The position numbers and the translations under genes are program-made. A stretch of 41,725 nt of DNA, from assembly GCA_017477025.1 (NCBI GenBank), contig JAFUYA010000027.1, positions 1 through 41,725 of the forward strand, in the 5' to 3' direction. The notes below the pieces were generated by a model, which did not search any database, had not been told where the DNA came from, and was given only the letters and a program-made list of their open reading frames with translations. Positions within the stretch are counted from its first letter, which is position 1. Each line of letters opens with the position of its first letter. Source of the DNA: Bacteroidales bacterium (GTDB taxonomy: Bacteria; Bacteroidota; Bacteroidia; Bacteroidales; P3). Of this stretch, positions 14,328 through 22,978 are shown in pieces.

Positions 14328-15473
14328 TTATTGCAGCATTTCTTTTACTTCTTTATCGGTCAAAATATAATCTTCCAAAGAGCAGTCTTTGATGAAAGAA
14401 AAATTGTTCATGGCTTTCTCTATTATTTCCGGAATTTGTAAGAAAGTAATTTTTCCTTTCATGAATTTTTCTACCGCAACTTCATTTGCGGCATTCATTA
14501 TACAAGGCATGTTGCCGCCTTTTTCTATCGCATCGTATGCAAACTGTAGGCAAGGAAAAGTATTGGTGTCGGGTTGTTCAAATGTGAGTTTGCAAATATC
14601 AAAGATATTCAAGTTAAGTTCGTCATATCTGATTCTTTGCGGATAAGACAGTGCATACAAAATAGGCAATCTCATATCGGCACGAGAGAGTTGTGCCTTT
14701 ATGCTGCCGTCCTCAAATTCAACCATTGAGTGTATAATACTTTGCGGATGTACTACGGCTTTGATTTGCTTCGCATCCACCCCGAACAACCATTTAGCCT
14801 CAATAACTTCCAATCCTTTATTCATCAGTGTAGCAGAGTCAATAGTAACTTTCTTGCCCATCTGCCAGTTAGGATTCTTCAGAGCATCTTCCACCGTTAC
14901 ATTTATAAGGTCTTTGCGTTTCATACCGCGGAATGTTCCACCTGAAGCCGTGAGCAGAATACTTTTTACAGGATTGTGATACTCTCCCTGCAGACATTGA
15001 AAAATAGCCGAATGTTCGCTATCTACGGGCAGGACGGGAACATTGTTTTCAACAGCCAATCTTGTAATCATTTCCCCTGCAACGACCATAGTTTCTTTGT
15101 TTGCTAAAGCTATTGTTTTTTTATGTTCTATAGCAGCAACCGTAGGGCGTAATCCGGCAAAACCTACCAATGCTGTCAAGACTATATCCACATCGGAAAA
15201 GCAGACAACTTCTTCCAGTGCTTCAGAACCTGCAAAAACTTTAATATCATCATTACTTAAAGCATCGGCTACATAAGAGTACTTGTTTTTATTTGCAATT
15301 ACTACCGCATTAGGTTGGAATTGCTTAGCCTGAGAAATTAACAGATCGGCATTTTCCCCTGCAGTCAGTATTTCTGCGGAAAAAATATCGGGATATTTTG
15401 CGATGATATCTAAAGTTTGAGTACCGATGGAACCTGTAGAACCCAAGATTGCGACTTTTTTCTTTGTATTCAT
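14328..15473 (-). CDS. dxr: 1-deoxy-D-xylulose 5-phosphate reductoisomerase
   Basis: 381 residues, normal length. It converts DXP to 2-C-methyl-D-erythritol 4-phosphate with NADPH, the second step of the MEP isoprenoid pathway. The Rossmann motif GSTGSIGTQTLDII (10-23), the catalytic loop DSEHSAIFQCL, LTASGGTFRGM, and the substrate-binding segment IDSATLMNKGLEVIEAKWLF are all present. It is the last gene of the leftward rseP-OMP-PNP-dxr row and converges with the BFN gene with one base between the stops, so there is no room for a terminator between them. In many Bacteroidetes dxr lies directly beside rseP; here two genes intervene. Confidence 0.97.
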   Translation of the reverse strand: MNTKKKVAILGSTGSIGTQTLDIIAKYPDIFSAEILTAGENADLLISQAKQFQPNAVVIANKNKYSYVADALSNDDIKVFAGSEALEEVVCFSDVDIVLTALVGFAGLRPTVAAIEHKKTIALANKETMVVAGEMITRLAVENNVPVLPVDSEHSAIFQCLQGEYHNPVKSILLTASGGTFRGMKRKDLINVTVEDALKNPNWQMGKKVTIDSATLMNKGLEVIEAKWLFGVDAKQIKAVVHPQSIIHSMVEFEDGSIKAQLSRADMRLPILYALSYPQRIRYDELNLNIFDICKLTFEQPDTNTFPCLQFAYDAIEKGGNMPCIMNAANEVAVEKFMKGKITFLQIPEIIEKAMNNFSFIKDCSLEDYILTDKEVKEMLQ

Positions 15474-15557
15474 ATTTTTATTTTTGAATAAAATTAAGAG
15501 TATGAAACTTTTTTCTTCGTTTTATAAAAGGAAATGCATTATAAACAGGCAAAATTG

Positions 15558-16370
15558 TTATAAATCTGCAATAATCGCTTTTACCAAGGCTACCGTCTTA
15601 TTTGTAGCAACAGAAACATTATCCAAAACTTCCGTATGTGTCTGCACGGCGTCTATATCCTCGTTAAAAACATTTGAGATGACACTTAAACCTAATACTT
15701 CCATTCCGCAATGCACGGCAACTATGACTTCGGGGACGGTACTCATACCGACGGCACTTGCACCCCATTGTCTGTACATAATATACTCGGCAGGAGTTTC
15801 AAAACTCGGCCCCGTTCCTGCTAAATATACCCCTTGTTGTAGTTGAATATTCAGTTTTTCCGCTTTGTTGAGTGCCGATAATCTTAAATTTTTGCTGTAT
15901 GCAGCATTCATAGAAGGAAATCTTTCTCCGAAACGTTCATCATTTCTGCCGATAAGCGGATTAGGCATAAAATTAATATGGTCGGTTATCAACATTATAT
16001 CTCCGCATTTGAAATTTTTATTCACTCCACCTGCAGCATTTGTAACGATTAAATACTTTATACCTAAAAGAGCAAACACACGTTCAGGAAAAGTAACTTC
16101 CTCCATGGAATACCCTTCATAATAATGAAAGCGTCCTTGCATGCAAAGGACATTCACGGAATTTATTTGCCCGAATATCAAGTTTCCAGCATGTCCTTTT
16201 ACTGTTGATAACGGGAAATGAGGAATCTCTTTGTAACTTATTATAACGGGATTCTCTATTTCTGAGGCTAACGGTCCTAAACCGCTGCCCAGAACAACAG
16301 CAACCGAAGGTACTGAGTTAAGTTTTGATTTAATGAAAGTTGCTGCTTCGGATATTTTTGTATAGTCCAT
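15558..16370 (-). CDS. punA: Purine nucleoside phosphorylase (trimeric type)
   Basis: 270 residues. It cleaves (deoxy)inosine and guanosine with phosphate in purine salvage. Motifs in order: VVLGSGLG (phosphate loop), VKGHAGNL, GRFHYYEGYS, VTNAAGGVN, TGPSFETPAEY, GMSTVPEVIVA and SVISNVF. These mark the trimeric, 6-oxopurine-specific class rather than the hexameric DeoD class. The ATG at 16370 is the only sensible start. It lies 84 nt upstream of dxr and 90 nt downstream of the OMP gene in the same direction. The enzyme class is firm; symbols in use vary (pnp, punA, deoD). Confidence 0.93.
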   Translation of the reverse strand: MDYTKISEAATFIKSKLNSVPSVAVVLGSGLGPLASEIENPVIISYKEIPHFPLSTVKGHAGNLIFGQINSVNVLCMQGRFHYYEGYSMEEVTFPERVFALLGIKYLIVTNAAGGVNKNFKCGDIMLITDHINFMPNPLIGRNDERFGERFPSMNAAYSKNLRLSALNKAEKLNIQLQQGVYLAGTGPSFETPAEYIMYRQWGASAVGMSTVPEVIVAVHCGMEVLGLSVISNVFNEDIDAVQTHTEVLDNVSVATNKTVALVKAIIADL

Positions 16371-16460
16371 GCTTAATAGGTATATTTTTCGTTTAATATT
16401 TTGTGTGTCCGACTGAAATATTATGTAAAATCAGTGCAAGCCTGTCAGAGATAATCTATT

Positions 16461-17069
16461 TCAAAATTTGTATCTTAGTCCTGTATTCAGTAGTCCTTTA
16501 TTTCCGAAACCCAAGTCTAAAAAATATTTTAGTTTTTCATTACCGAGTTCCATTCCTACAGGAGTCAGTTGCACTGCTGCCATACCACCGTTATTGTGGG
16601 ATATATCATTGCCCTGATCGTCAAAATGTGTAATCTTTTCAACTCTGAAGTAGAAACCCAAACCGAGTTCCGAGTACAAATTGATTCTTTTTCTGTGCAA
16701 CCAAGTCAATTTTATTGTAGGCATAGCATAAAAGTAGTGTCTTAAACTTTCCTGCTTGTAATCACTGTCGTTGTAACCGCTTTTATATGTAGTTTTATTC
16801 GCACTGAATCCCGTAAGAAAGCCGTATGACCATTTTTCATTAGCGTGATAATTATATCCTATTGAATAAGAGCCGTAAGATACCATGTCATCGGGGACAA
16901 CAAGTCCAAGTGTTAGTATAGCAACCAGAATATCGATAAACATACGACTGTCGGTGGAAGGCAATACTCCCGCAGAAAGACTTATCTCATGTTTTTTTAA
17001 CTCCGTAATTTGAGATTTACACGGTAAAAACATCACGGCAACCAGTACATATATAATTACTTTTTTCAT
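16461..17069 (-). CDS. Outer-membrane beta-barrel-like protein, hypothetical
   Basis: 202 residues from ATG 17069; the open frame runs further upstream but overlaps rseP and adds no sensible N-terminus. A signal peptide (MKKVIIYVLVAVMFLPCKSQ) precedes alternating strands such as SYGSYSIGYNYHANEKWSYG, FYAMPTIKLTW and INLYSELGLGFYFRVE. The C-terminus ends in aromatic Phe (GLRYKF), typical of outer-membrane barrels. FLPC lacks a small residue before Cys, so lipidation is unlikely. It may be a lineage-specific barrel; the substrate is unknown. It lies between rseP and the phosphorylase gene. Confidence 0.6.
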   Translation of the reverse strand: MKKVIIYVLVAVMFLPCKSQITELKKHEISLSAGVLPSTDSRMFIDILVAILTLGLVVPDDMVSYGSYSIGYNYHANEKWSYGFLTGFSANKTTYKSGYNDSDYKQESLRHYFYAMPTIKLTWLHRKRINLYSELGLGFYFRVEKITHFDDQGNDISHNNGGMAAVQLTPVGMELGNEKLKYFLDLGFGNKGLLNTGLRYKF

Positions 17070-17148
17070 ATTCTTTAAGAAAATTGCCATTACCAAGATT
17101 AGAATCTTTTTTGAAGTAAAACTTTTTATATTGCAAGGAATGATTTTT

Positions 17149-18531
17149 TTACAATTTTCCAGTGAGCCAACGGAATATATCGTTGCCATTTGCATATATA
17201 AGTAAAGCAAACAATAATATCATTCCTATCATTTGAGCCTTTTCCAGAAATTTTTCACTCGGTTTCTTACCTGTTATTATTTCCCAAAGAGTAAATACAA
17301 TATGACCTCCATCCAAAGCAGGTATAGGCAGGATATTCATAAATGCCAAAATAATGGACAAGAAAGCCGTCATTGACCAAAAACGCAACCAATCCCATGT
17401 TTCAGGGAATAAAGAGCCTATTGTGCCGAATCCTCCCAATTGAGAAGCTCCTTCCTTTGAAAATACTATTTTAAATTGTTTTACGTATGAAACTAAAGTT
17501 TCAACTCCGTAAGAAATACCTTTAGGAATGGATTCGAAAAGTCCGTAAGATGTATGAACGGTTTCAACATTTGCTAAAAAGTTTTTTGGAGCAACGCCTA
17601 TCATACCGTCTTGTCCTAATTGGATTGTGACACTATCCTCAATATTGTTGCGGAAGAAAGAAACAACTACCTGTGTATTGATATACCGTGATAATTTAGC
17701 CTTGAACTCGGAAAAACTCTCAGTAGGCTGTCCATTTATTGCAACCAGGCTGTCTCCAATTTGCAATCCTGACTTTTTACCCAAAGAGTTATCTGTGAAA
17801 TCTCCGATTACAAACGGGAATCTTGGTATTGCAAATTGTTTCTCACCTGCACCTACCATTTCTTTTGCAAAACTATCAGGCAGTTTAATCACAGCAGTAT
17901 CATTATTCCTCAAAACTTTTACTTCTTTTCCTCCGTCAAGCAGTACGGCATTGACGACATCTCTCATTTCATACATATTCTTTCCGTCAATAGAAAGAAC
18001 ATAATCCCCGTTTTTGAAACCGTATTTCTGTGCAGTCATGTTGTAGTCATAACCGTAGGGAACATTTCTCAAAGGTAAAGTATCCGTTCCCCAAGTGAAC
18101 ATAATCGCAGAGTAAATAATCAAAGCTCCGATAAAATTGACCAGCACTCCGCCGGAAATAATCAAAAGCCTTTGCCAAGCTTTTTTGCTGCGATATTCCC
18201 AAGGCTGTTCCTCACTTGCAAGTTTGCTTCCATCAGTGTTATTTTCATCAATCATTCCTGCAATGGAACAATAACCTCCGAATGGCAACCAACCGATGCC
18301 GTATTCAGTGTTGTCTGGGTATTTTTCAAACTCTTCGGGAGATTTGGAAGAGAAAAAAGAAAGATGCCATTTGCCTTCATATCTTTTGGCTCTCAGAATG
18401 GAAAACCACGGATTAAAAAATAAGTAGAATTTTTCAACTCTTGTTTTGAATAGTCTAGCGAAGAAAAAATGTCCCCCCTCATGTATTAACACAAGGAAAG
18501 AAAGACTTAACATTAATGCCAGTAATTTCAT
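17149..18531 (-). CDS. rseP: Site-2 intramembrane metalloprotease RseP
   Basis: 460 residues from ATG 18531; an upstream in-frame start would add 19 unlikely residues. The first TM helix holds the zinc motif HEGGH (17-21). The large central part contains PDZ-like segments (KNGDYVLSIDGKNM; LQIGDSLVAINGQPTE), and the last third carries the NILPIPALDGGH motif in a TM helix, with two more helices after it. It cuts membrane-spanning anti-sigma factors and leftover signal peptides. Long soluble loops before the first PDZ are usual in Bacteroidetes. A promoter lies at 18578-18608. Probably the first gene of the row that runs through dxr. Confidence 0.93.
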   Translation of the reverse strand: MKLLALMLSLSFLVLIHEGGHFFFARLFKTRVEKFYLFFNPWFSILRAKRYEGKWHLSFFSSKSPEEFEKYPDNTEYGIGWLPFGGYCSIAGMIDENNTDGSKLASEEQPWEYRSKKAWQRLLIISGGVLVNFIGALIIYSAIMFTWGTDTLPLRNVPYGYDYNMTAQKYGFKNGDYVLSIDGKNMYEMRDVVNAVLLDGGKEVKVLRNNDTAVIKLPDSFAKEMVGAGEKQFAIPRFPFVIGDFTDNSLGKKSGLQIGDSLVAINGQPTESFSEFKAKLSRYINTQVVVSFFRNNIEDSVTIQLGQDGMIGVAPKNFLANVETVHTSYGLFESIPKGISYGVETLVSYVKQFKIVFSKEGASQLGGFGTIGSLFPETWDWLRFWSMTAFLSIILAFMNILPIPALDGGHIVFTLWEIITGKKPSEKFLEKAQMIGMILLFALLIYANGNDIFRWLTGKL

Positions 18532-18577
18532 TTGATGTTTATATTTTATATATTTGTCTGTAATAAGAATGAATGTG

Positions 18578-18608
18578 CAAAGATACAAATTTATTTGGTA
18601 TTATCAAC
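18578..18608 (-). promoter_or_regulatory. rseP promoter
   Basis: Minus strand: GTTG (18605-18608, one base from TTTG), 19 nt, then TATCTTTG (18578-18585), fitting TAnnTTTG. A second box TAAATTTG (18586-18593) adjoins it. The transcript would start near 18571, about 40 nt before the rseP ATG. Confidence 0.5.
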
Positions 18609-18683
18609 CTTTGATGACTATTGATAGATAATTTTTCTTATACCATTGTCGACTGACATTATAAATTTAGCAGTATAAAAAAA

Positions 18684-18714
18684 GATTCGGAGTTTCATAC
18701 TAAAACTCCGAATC
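18684..18714 (-). terminator. Terminator of the aminotransferase gene
   Basis: Perfect 12-bp arms GATTCGGAGTTT (18684-18695) and AAACTCCGAATC (18703-18714) with a 7-nt loop. On the minus strand the hairpin is followed by TTTTTTT. It begins 39 nt after the aminotransferase stop. Confidence 0.85.
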
Positions 18715-18752
18715 AATTCAGTTTTGTATATTGAATATTTTTTTTGTACCAA

Positions 18753-19952
18753 TTATAAAGTTCTGCCTGGATAAACTTTCAAAGCCTCTTTCAAGCAGTT
18801 GATACCTGCCATCAGGTCCTCAATGCAAAGGCAATAAGTGATACGGGCCTGTTTTCTTCCCTTTTCAGGGTCAGCATAGAATCCCGTTCCAGGAGCCAAC
18901 ATGACGGTTTCGCCGTTCAGATTGAAATCCGTCAAAAGCCACTGACAGAATTTATCACTGTCATCAATAGGCATCTCAATCATGGTGTAGAATGCTCCGT
19001 TAGGATTAGGGCATTTACAACCTGGTATTTCGTTGATGCCTTTTACTAAAGCACGTCTTCTTCTGTCGTATTCGTCATTAACTTCTCTGAAATAACTTTC
19101 AGGAGTGTCAATAGCTGCCTCTGCAAATATCTGTCCGAAATAAGGAGGACACAAACGAGCTTGAGCCATCTTCATAGCAGAAGCCATAACTTCCTTATTT
19201 TGGGAAATGATCATACCCTCACGAGCACCGCATGCAGAATAGCGTTTGGAAACGGAGTCCAAAAGAATTGCATTTTCCTCAATACCCTCTATTTCCATAA
19301 CGGAGAAATGCTTTTGTCCGTCATAAACAAATTCTCTATAAACCTCATCGGCAAAAAGGAACAAATCATGTTTCTTTACTATCTCAGCCAACTGACGTAA
19401 TTCCTGTTCAGTGTAAAGATAACCTGTAGGGTTGTTAGGATTGCAGACCATGATAGCACGAGTCTTAGGGGTTATAGCCTTTTCAAACTCTTCCATCGGA
19501 GGAAGTGCAAATCCTGTATCTATACTTGACGGAATAGTTTTGATAACGGCTCCGGACAATTTTGCAAATGAGTTATAATTTGCATAATACGGTTCGGAAA
19601 CTAAAACTTCTTCACCCTCATTCAAACAAACGTTGAAAGCAATCTGTAATGCCTCACTACCGCCACAAGTGATGATGATATCTTTCGGATCTAATTTGAT
19701 ATTGAAACGCTGATAATACTCACAAAGTTTCTTTCTGTAAGAAGCATTTCCGTTAGAAGGAGTATATGCTACCACTTCCATATTTGCTTTTCTCAAAACA
19801 TCTAAAGCTCCTGTCGGAGTTTTTATATCCGGCTGACCGATGTTCAAGTGATGAATCTTTATTCCTCTTTCTTTTGCAGCATCTGCAAAAGGTACTAATT
19901 TTCTAATAGCTGAAGCCTGTAAAGTTGCTCCCTTTTCTGATATTTTTGGCAT
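18753..19952 (-). CDS. PLP-dependent class I/II aminotransferase (aspartate-type)
   Basis: 399 residues, fold type I. Motifs: NIGQPDIKTPTGA, GGSEALQIAFN (PLP phosphate contact), NPNNPTG with Asn174, ADEVYREFVY with Asp202 and Tyr205, and SVSKRYSACGAREG with the Schiff-base Lys236. ARITYCLC near the end carries the Arg expected to hold the substrate carboxylate. The most likely substrates are aspartate, or aromatic or branched amino acids with 2-oxoglutarate, but this cannot be settled from sequence. It is a single-gene unit with its own terminator. Confidence 0.9.
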   Translation of the reverse strand: MPKISEKGATLQASAIRKLVPFADAAKERGIKIHHLNIGQPDIKTPTGALDVLRKANMEVVAYTPSNGNASYRKKLCEYYQRFNIKLDPKDIIITCGGSEALQIAFNVCLNEGEEVLVSEPYYANYNSFAKLSGAVIKTIPSSIDTGFALPPMEEFEKAITPKTRAIMVCNPNNPTGYLYTEQELRQLAEIVKKHDLFLFADEVYREFVYDGQKHFSVMEIEGIEENAILLDSVSKRYSACGAREGMIISQNKEVMASAMKMAQARLCPPYFGQIFAEAAIDTPESYFREVNDEYDRRRRALVKGINEIPGCKCPNPNGAFYTMIEMPIDDSDKFCQWLLTDFNLNGETVMLAPGTGFYADPEKGRKQARITYCLCIEDLMAGINCLKEALKVYPGRTL

Positions 19953-20000
19953 ATTTTTATGTTTTTATTAATATAAGTTGATCTCAAACGGAAAACCAAC

Positions 20001-20025
20001 GGATTAGATAACCTGCATCTAATCC
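20001..20025 (-). terminator. Weak hairpin between the DUF1573 and aminotransferase genes
   Basis: 9-bp perfect arms GGATTAGAT and ATCTAATCC with a 7-nt loop. On the minus strand only a short T-rich stretch (TTGGTTTT) follows, so it may attenuate rather than stop transcription into the aminotransferase gene. Confidence 0.4.
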
Positions 20026-20067
20026 ATCAGCCTTTTTTAAGATACAACTAATAATTCACGAATCTGA

Positions 20068-20475
20068 TTATTTATTGACAACCTTTCCTTTTATCTTCAA
20101 GATAGTTTTTCCGCTTGCAGCGTTGGATTCAACTGTAATAGTCTTGTTGATAGGTCCTACGTTGTTAGTATTGTATTTAACTTTGATAGTAGCAGTCTGA
20201 CCCGGCATCAACGGCTCTTTGCTCCAAGAAGGAATGGTACAACCGCAGGAAGAACGTACATTAGTAAGCATTAACGGAGCTTTTCCTGTGTTTTTGTAAA
20301 CAAATTCACAAATACCGTTACCGCCTTTTTCTACTGTTCCGTAATCATGTTCCAATTCCGTGAAAGTAATTTCAGCATGAGTTCCACCTGATACCTTAGT
20401 ACCGCTTTTTTCCTGAGCATTTACTCCGAATACCACTGCAAATGTAAGTAGCAATGATAAGATCAATTTTTTCAT
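20068..20475 (-). CDS. DUF1573 exported protein
   Basis: 135 residues with a clean signal peptide (MKKLILSLLLTFAVVFGVNA). One DUF1573 Ig-like domain follows: FTELEHDYGTVEKGGN, FVYKNTGKAPLMLTNVRSSC with the conserved CGC, KVKYNTNNVGPINKTITVES. This is a very common envelope protein of Bacteroidetes with an ASPM/HYDIN-like beta sandwich; its function is not defined. It lies 34 nt downstream of a second, diverged DUF1573 gene, so the pair are probably co-transcribed paralogues. Confidence 0.85.
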   Translation of the reverse strand: MKKLILSLLLTFAVVFGVNAQEKSGTKVSGGTHAEITFTELEHDYGTVEKGGNGICEFVYKNTGKAPLMLTNVRSSCGCTIPSWSKEPLMPGQTATIKVKYNTNNVGPINKTITVESNAASGKTILKIKGKVVNK

Positions 20476-20509
20476 TTTATAATCCTTTCTTATTTATTTT
20501 ATTAAACAT

Positions 20510-21022
20510 TTACTTTATATCGTTTAAAACAACATTACCAGTTAGTAACAACGTAACTCTTCTGTTAAAGGTGTCATTACAAATTATTGTAACGCTGTGT
20601 CTTATCTCTCCTACAATATTTGTATTGTATTTGACACTCATTATCGTCGTCCGTTTGGGTTTTACAACATTGGAAACTACATTGACGTCCAAACACCCGC
20701 AGGCAATCTCTATACTATCTATCCTTAAGTCTGCATTGCCAATATTCGTTATTTCAAAAGTTGCAACGGCACGTTGAGACTGCAAAACATCACCATAATC
20801 AAAGAACAATTTATCAATGGATATTATAGGAGTATCTTCTTTTTTTACGTTCTGTGTATCTTTTGTTATAGTTCCTTTCCGTTGTTTCTTCAATATGTTC
20901 CCGATAGAAAAACTCCTTCTTTGTTTGTCTGTTTCGGACTGTGCTAACGAGTTAGTCGTCAGCAAAATTAATGCCAAAAGAACGAAAATCTTACCTATAT
21001 ATCTATTTCTATAAATTCTCAC
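20510..21022 (-). CDS. DUF1573 exported protein, longer paralogue
   Basis: 170 residues from GTG 21022. The frame extends to TTG 21037, almost at the predicted transcription start, so the GTG is preferred. The signal peptide (IFVLLALILLTTNSLAQ) is followed by a basic low-complexity stretch (KKQRKGTITKDTQ) and a DUF1573 domain with FFDYGDVLQSQRAVATFEI, the CGC motif in IACGCLDV and KYNTNIVGEIRHSVTI. Same fold as its neighbour but only moderately similar. Confidence 0.78.
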   Translation of the reverse strand: MRIYRNRYIGKIFVLLALILLTTNSLAQSETDKQRRSFSIGNILKKQRKGTITKDTQNVKKEDTPIISIDKLFFDYGDVLQSQRAVATFEITNIGNADLRIDSIEIACGCLDVNVVSNVVKPKRTTIMSVKYNTNIVGEIRHSVTIICNDTFNRRVTLLLTGNVVLNDIK

Positions 21023-21044
21023 AGCAACGTAAATCAACAGCGTG

Positions 21045-21052
21045 CAAAGTTA
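21045..21052 (-). promoter_or_regulatory. -7 promoter box for the DUF1573 pair
   Basis: Minus strand TAACTTTG matches TAnnTTTG. Transcription would begin about 21038, so the leader is very short (about 15 nt to GTG 21022). No convincing -33 box. Confidence 0.45.
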
Positions 21053-21151
21053 CATTAAAAATTTAAATTAAAAAAGAAATAGAGAAATTTTCGTTATTTG
21101 TTAATGTGACATTATATCACTCTGTGATCTAATCTGATGAGTATTCTTTGG

Positions 21152-21159
21152 TATATTTG
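21152..21159 (+). promoter_or_regulatory. Possible pfkA promoter (TATATTTG)
   Basis: TATATTTG fits TAnnTTTG and lies 78 nt before the pfkA ATG. No TTTG is found at the usual -33 distance, so this is only the best candidate. Confidence 0.35.
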
Positions 21160-21236
21160 TATGTACGGGAGCGTTAATGTTTTCGTAAAATAATATTAGT
21201 TTTATTTCGTTATTTTTGATAATAAATTGTGGTAAT

Positions 21237-22214
21237 ATGGCAAATATAAAAACAATAGGCATACTGACTTCTGGTGGAGATGCTCCCGGAATGAATGCTG
21301 CTATACGATCAGTTACACGATCAGGTATTGCAAACGGATTCAGAATTAAGGCAATATACAGAGGATATGAAGGATTAATCAATGACGAAATAAAGGAGTT
21401 CTCTACAGAAGATGTGAGCGGAATTATAGATTCAGGAGGAACAATTTTGAGAACAGCGAGAAGTGAGCGGTTTATGACCAATGAAGGTATGGATGAAGCA
21501 TACAGTGTATTAAAAAAAGAATCTATAGATGCTCTTGTTGTGATTGGCGGAAATGGATCTTTAACAGGTGCAATGAAATTTGCTCAGCGTTATGATTTTT
21601 CTTGTGTAGGTCTGCCGGGAACGATAGATAATGATTTATACGGTACTGATTCTACAATCGGATATGATACGACCTTGAATACTATCGTGGAATGTGTTGA
21701 TAGAATAAGAGATACAGCTACTTCTCATGAAAGAATATTTTTTGTTGAAGTTATGGGAAGGGATGCCGGATTTTTGGCACAATATTCGGCAATAGCATCA
21801 GGGGCAGAAGCCGCAATTATACCTGAAGATCGTACAGATGTGGATCAGTTAGAACAGTTTTTAAGGAGAGGTATCAGGAAATCTAAAAAGAGTTGTATCG
21901 TTATAGTGTCCGAAAGTCCGAAATGTGGTGCTATGTACTATGCTGACAGGGTTCGAAAGGAGTTCCCTGAATACGATGTTCGTGTTACAATTTTGGGGCA
22001 TATTCAAAGAGGAGGCAGACCTTCAGCATACGATCGTGTGTTGGCTAGTGAAACAGGGTATGGGGCAATTCAAGCCATTATTCAGGGACAAAGGAATGTT
22101 ATGATAGGCTTTCGTAATAATCAAATCGTGTATGTTCCGTTTAGTGAGGCTATACGAAGTGATAAGCCGTTGGATAGACGTTTGATTAAAATTTTGGATG
22201 AGTTGAGTATTTAG
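21237..22214 (+). CDS. pfkA: ATP-dependent 6-phosphofructokinase
   Basis: 325 residues from ATG 21237 (an in-frame TTG at 21216 adds seven unlikely residues). It phosphorylates fructose 6-phosphate, the committed step of glycolysis. Motifs: [73 protein letters not shown] with PGTIDND, instead of GGDDS with PKTIDND, indicates use of ATP rather than pyrophosphate. A single gene, divergent from the DUF1573 pair. Bacteroidetes often have two or more copies of this gene. Confidence 0.94.
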   Translation: MANIKTIGILTSGGDAPGMNAAIRSVTRSGIANGFRIKAIYRGYEGLINDEIKEFSTEDVSGIIDSGGTILRTARSERFMTNEGMDEAYSVLKKESIDALVVIGGNGSLTGAMKFAQRYDFSCVGLPGTIDNDLYGTDSTIGYDTTLNTIVECVDRIRDTATSHERIFFVEVMGRDAGFLAQYSAIASGAEAAIIPEDRTDVDQLEQFLRRGIRKSKKSCIVIVSESPKCGAMYYADRVRKEFPEYDVRVTILGHIQRGGRPSAYDRVLASETGYGAIQAIIQGQRNVMIGFRNNQIVYVPFSEAIRSDKPLDRRLIKILDELSI

Positions 22215-22237
22215 TTCAAATTGAATCTGCAATAGGA

Positions 22238-22327
22238 CATCTCTCAGACAAGAGATGACTGATATTGAAAACATCTTGTTTATTTAACCTTTTCCTATTT
22301 TATATACAAGGAACTTAAAGTTTCCTT
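22238..22327 (+). terminator. Two weak hairpins after pfkA
   Basis: CATCTCT/AGAGATG (22238-22244 and 22251-22257) is 24 nt after the stop. AAGGAA/TTCCTT (22308-22313 and 22322-22327) is followed by ATTTTCGTTTTTC. The second, with its T-rich tail, is the likelier terminator; both are short. Confidence 0.45.
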
Positions 22328-22940
22328 ATTTTCGTTTTTCTATGTGAGTTATGGATATAATGTGTTGTTGATAAAAATATATCAATACATATCTGTTGGC
22401 AATAGTTGATATAATAGCGTGAAGGTAGATGCTTTTATAATTAGGAGTTGAGTTTTCTGTAAAGTAATTGTTCTGTACAATACATTGTAATGGTATGACA
22501 ATAAAACGAAAAATATGAGTGAGATTGATAGATGCACATTATTATGTTGCACTATGGATGTAGAGATTGGCGTATTATAAGTAAGAATCCTAACTTTTTT
22601 CCTATCTCTATATAGGGTTGTTTAATTATTCCTTATATTATATATTGTGTTGAAAAGGCTTTTAATGGCTAATGGAAATGTCCGTATGTGGATAATATTG
22701 AGTAATTACACAAGTGTATATACATTGTATCTTGTGAGTGATACAATATTATAATTATAATTGTTTCGGTATAGGAGAACATAGATTCTTACCAGAAAAT
22801 AAGGAAAAATGGAGATAATCTATGTTTTTAAAAGGAGTGTAGTTATTTTTTGTTAGTTGGTTAATTGGTCAAGAAAAGGATAAGAGTCAATATTTCAACG
22901 TAAAAAAATATATAGAATTTGCAAAAAAAATAAAAAAATA
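22328..22940. other. Gene-free stretch between pfkA and the str operon
   Basis: I see no credible ORF, tRNA or rRNA here; all frames are broken and the DNA is very AT-rich. It contains short inverted repeats: TATATCAA/TTGATATA (22378-22385, 22406-22413), ATTGTATC/GATACAAT (22724-22731, 22740-22747) and AACATAGATT/AATCTATGTT (22778-22787, 22817-22826, followed by TTTTT). The last could end a short transcript. Confidence 0.5.
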
Positions 22941-22972
22941 TTTGGTGGGTATTGTAAATTGTTGTAGTTTTG
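22941..22972 (+). promoter_or_regulatory. Promoter of the str-S10-spc-alpha cluster
   Basis: TTTG (22941-22944), a 20-nt spacer and TAGTTTTG (22965-22972) match the Bacteroidetes housekeeping promoter in both boxes and spacing. Transcription would start near 22979. It is the only full match upstream of rpsL and probably drives the whole ribosomal cluster. Confidence 0.75.
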
Positions 22973-22978
22973 CAACTT

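Noticed and set aside
16461-17210. The longer reading of the barrel-like protein beginning at 17210
   Set aside because: It would overlap rseP by 62 nt and put 47 unlikely residues before a clear signal peptide that starts at 17069.
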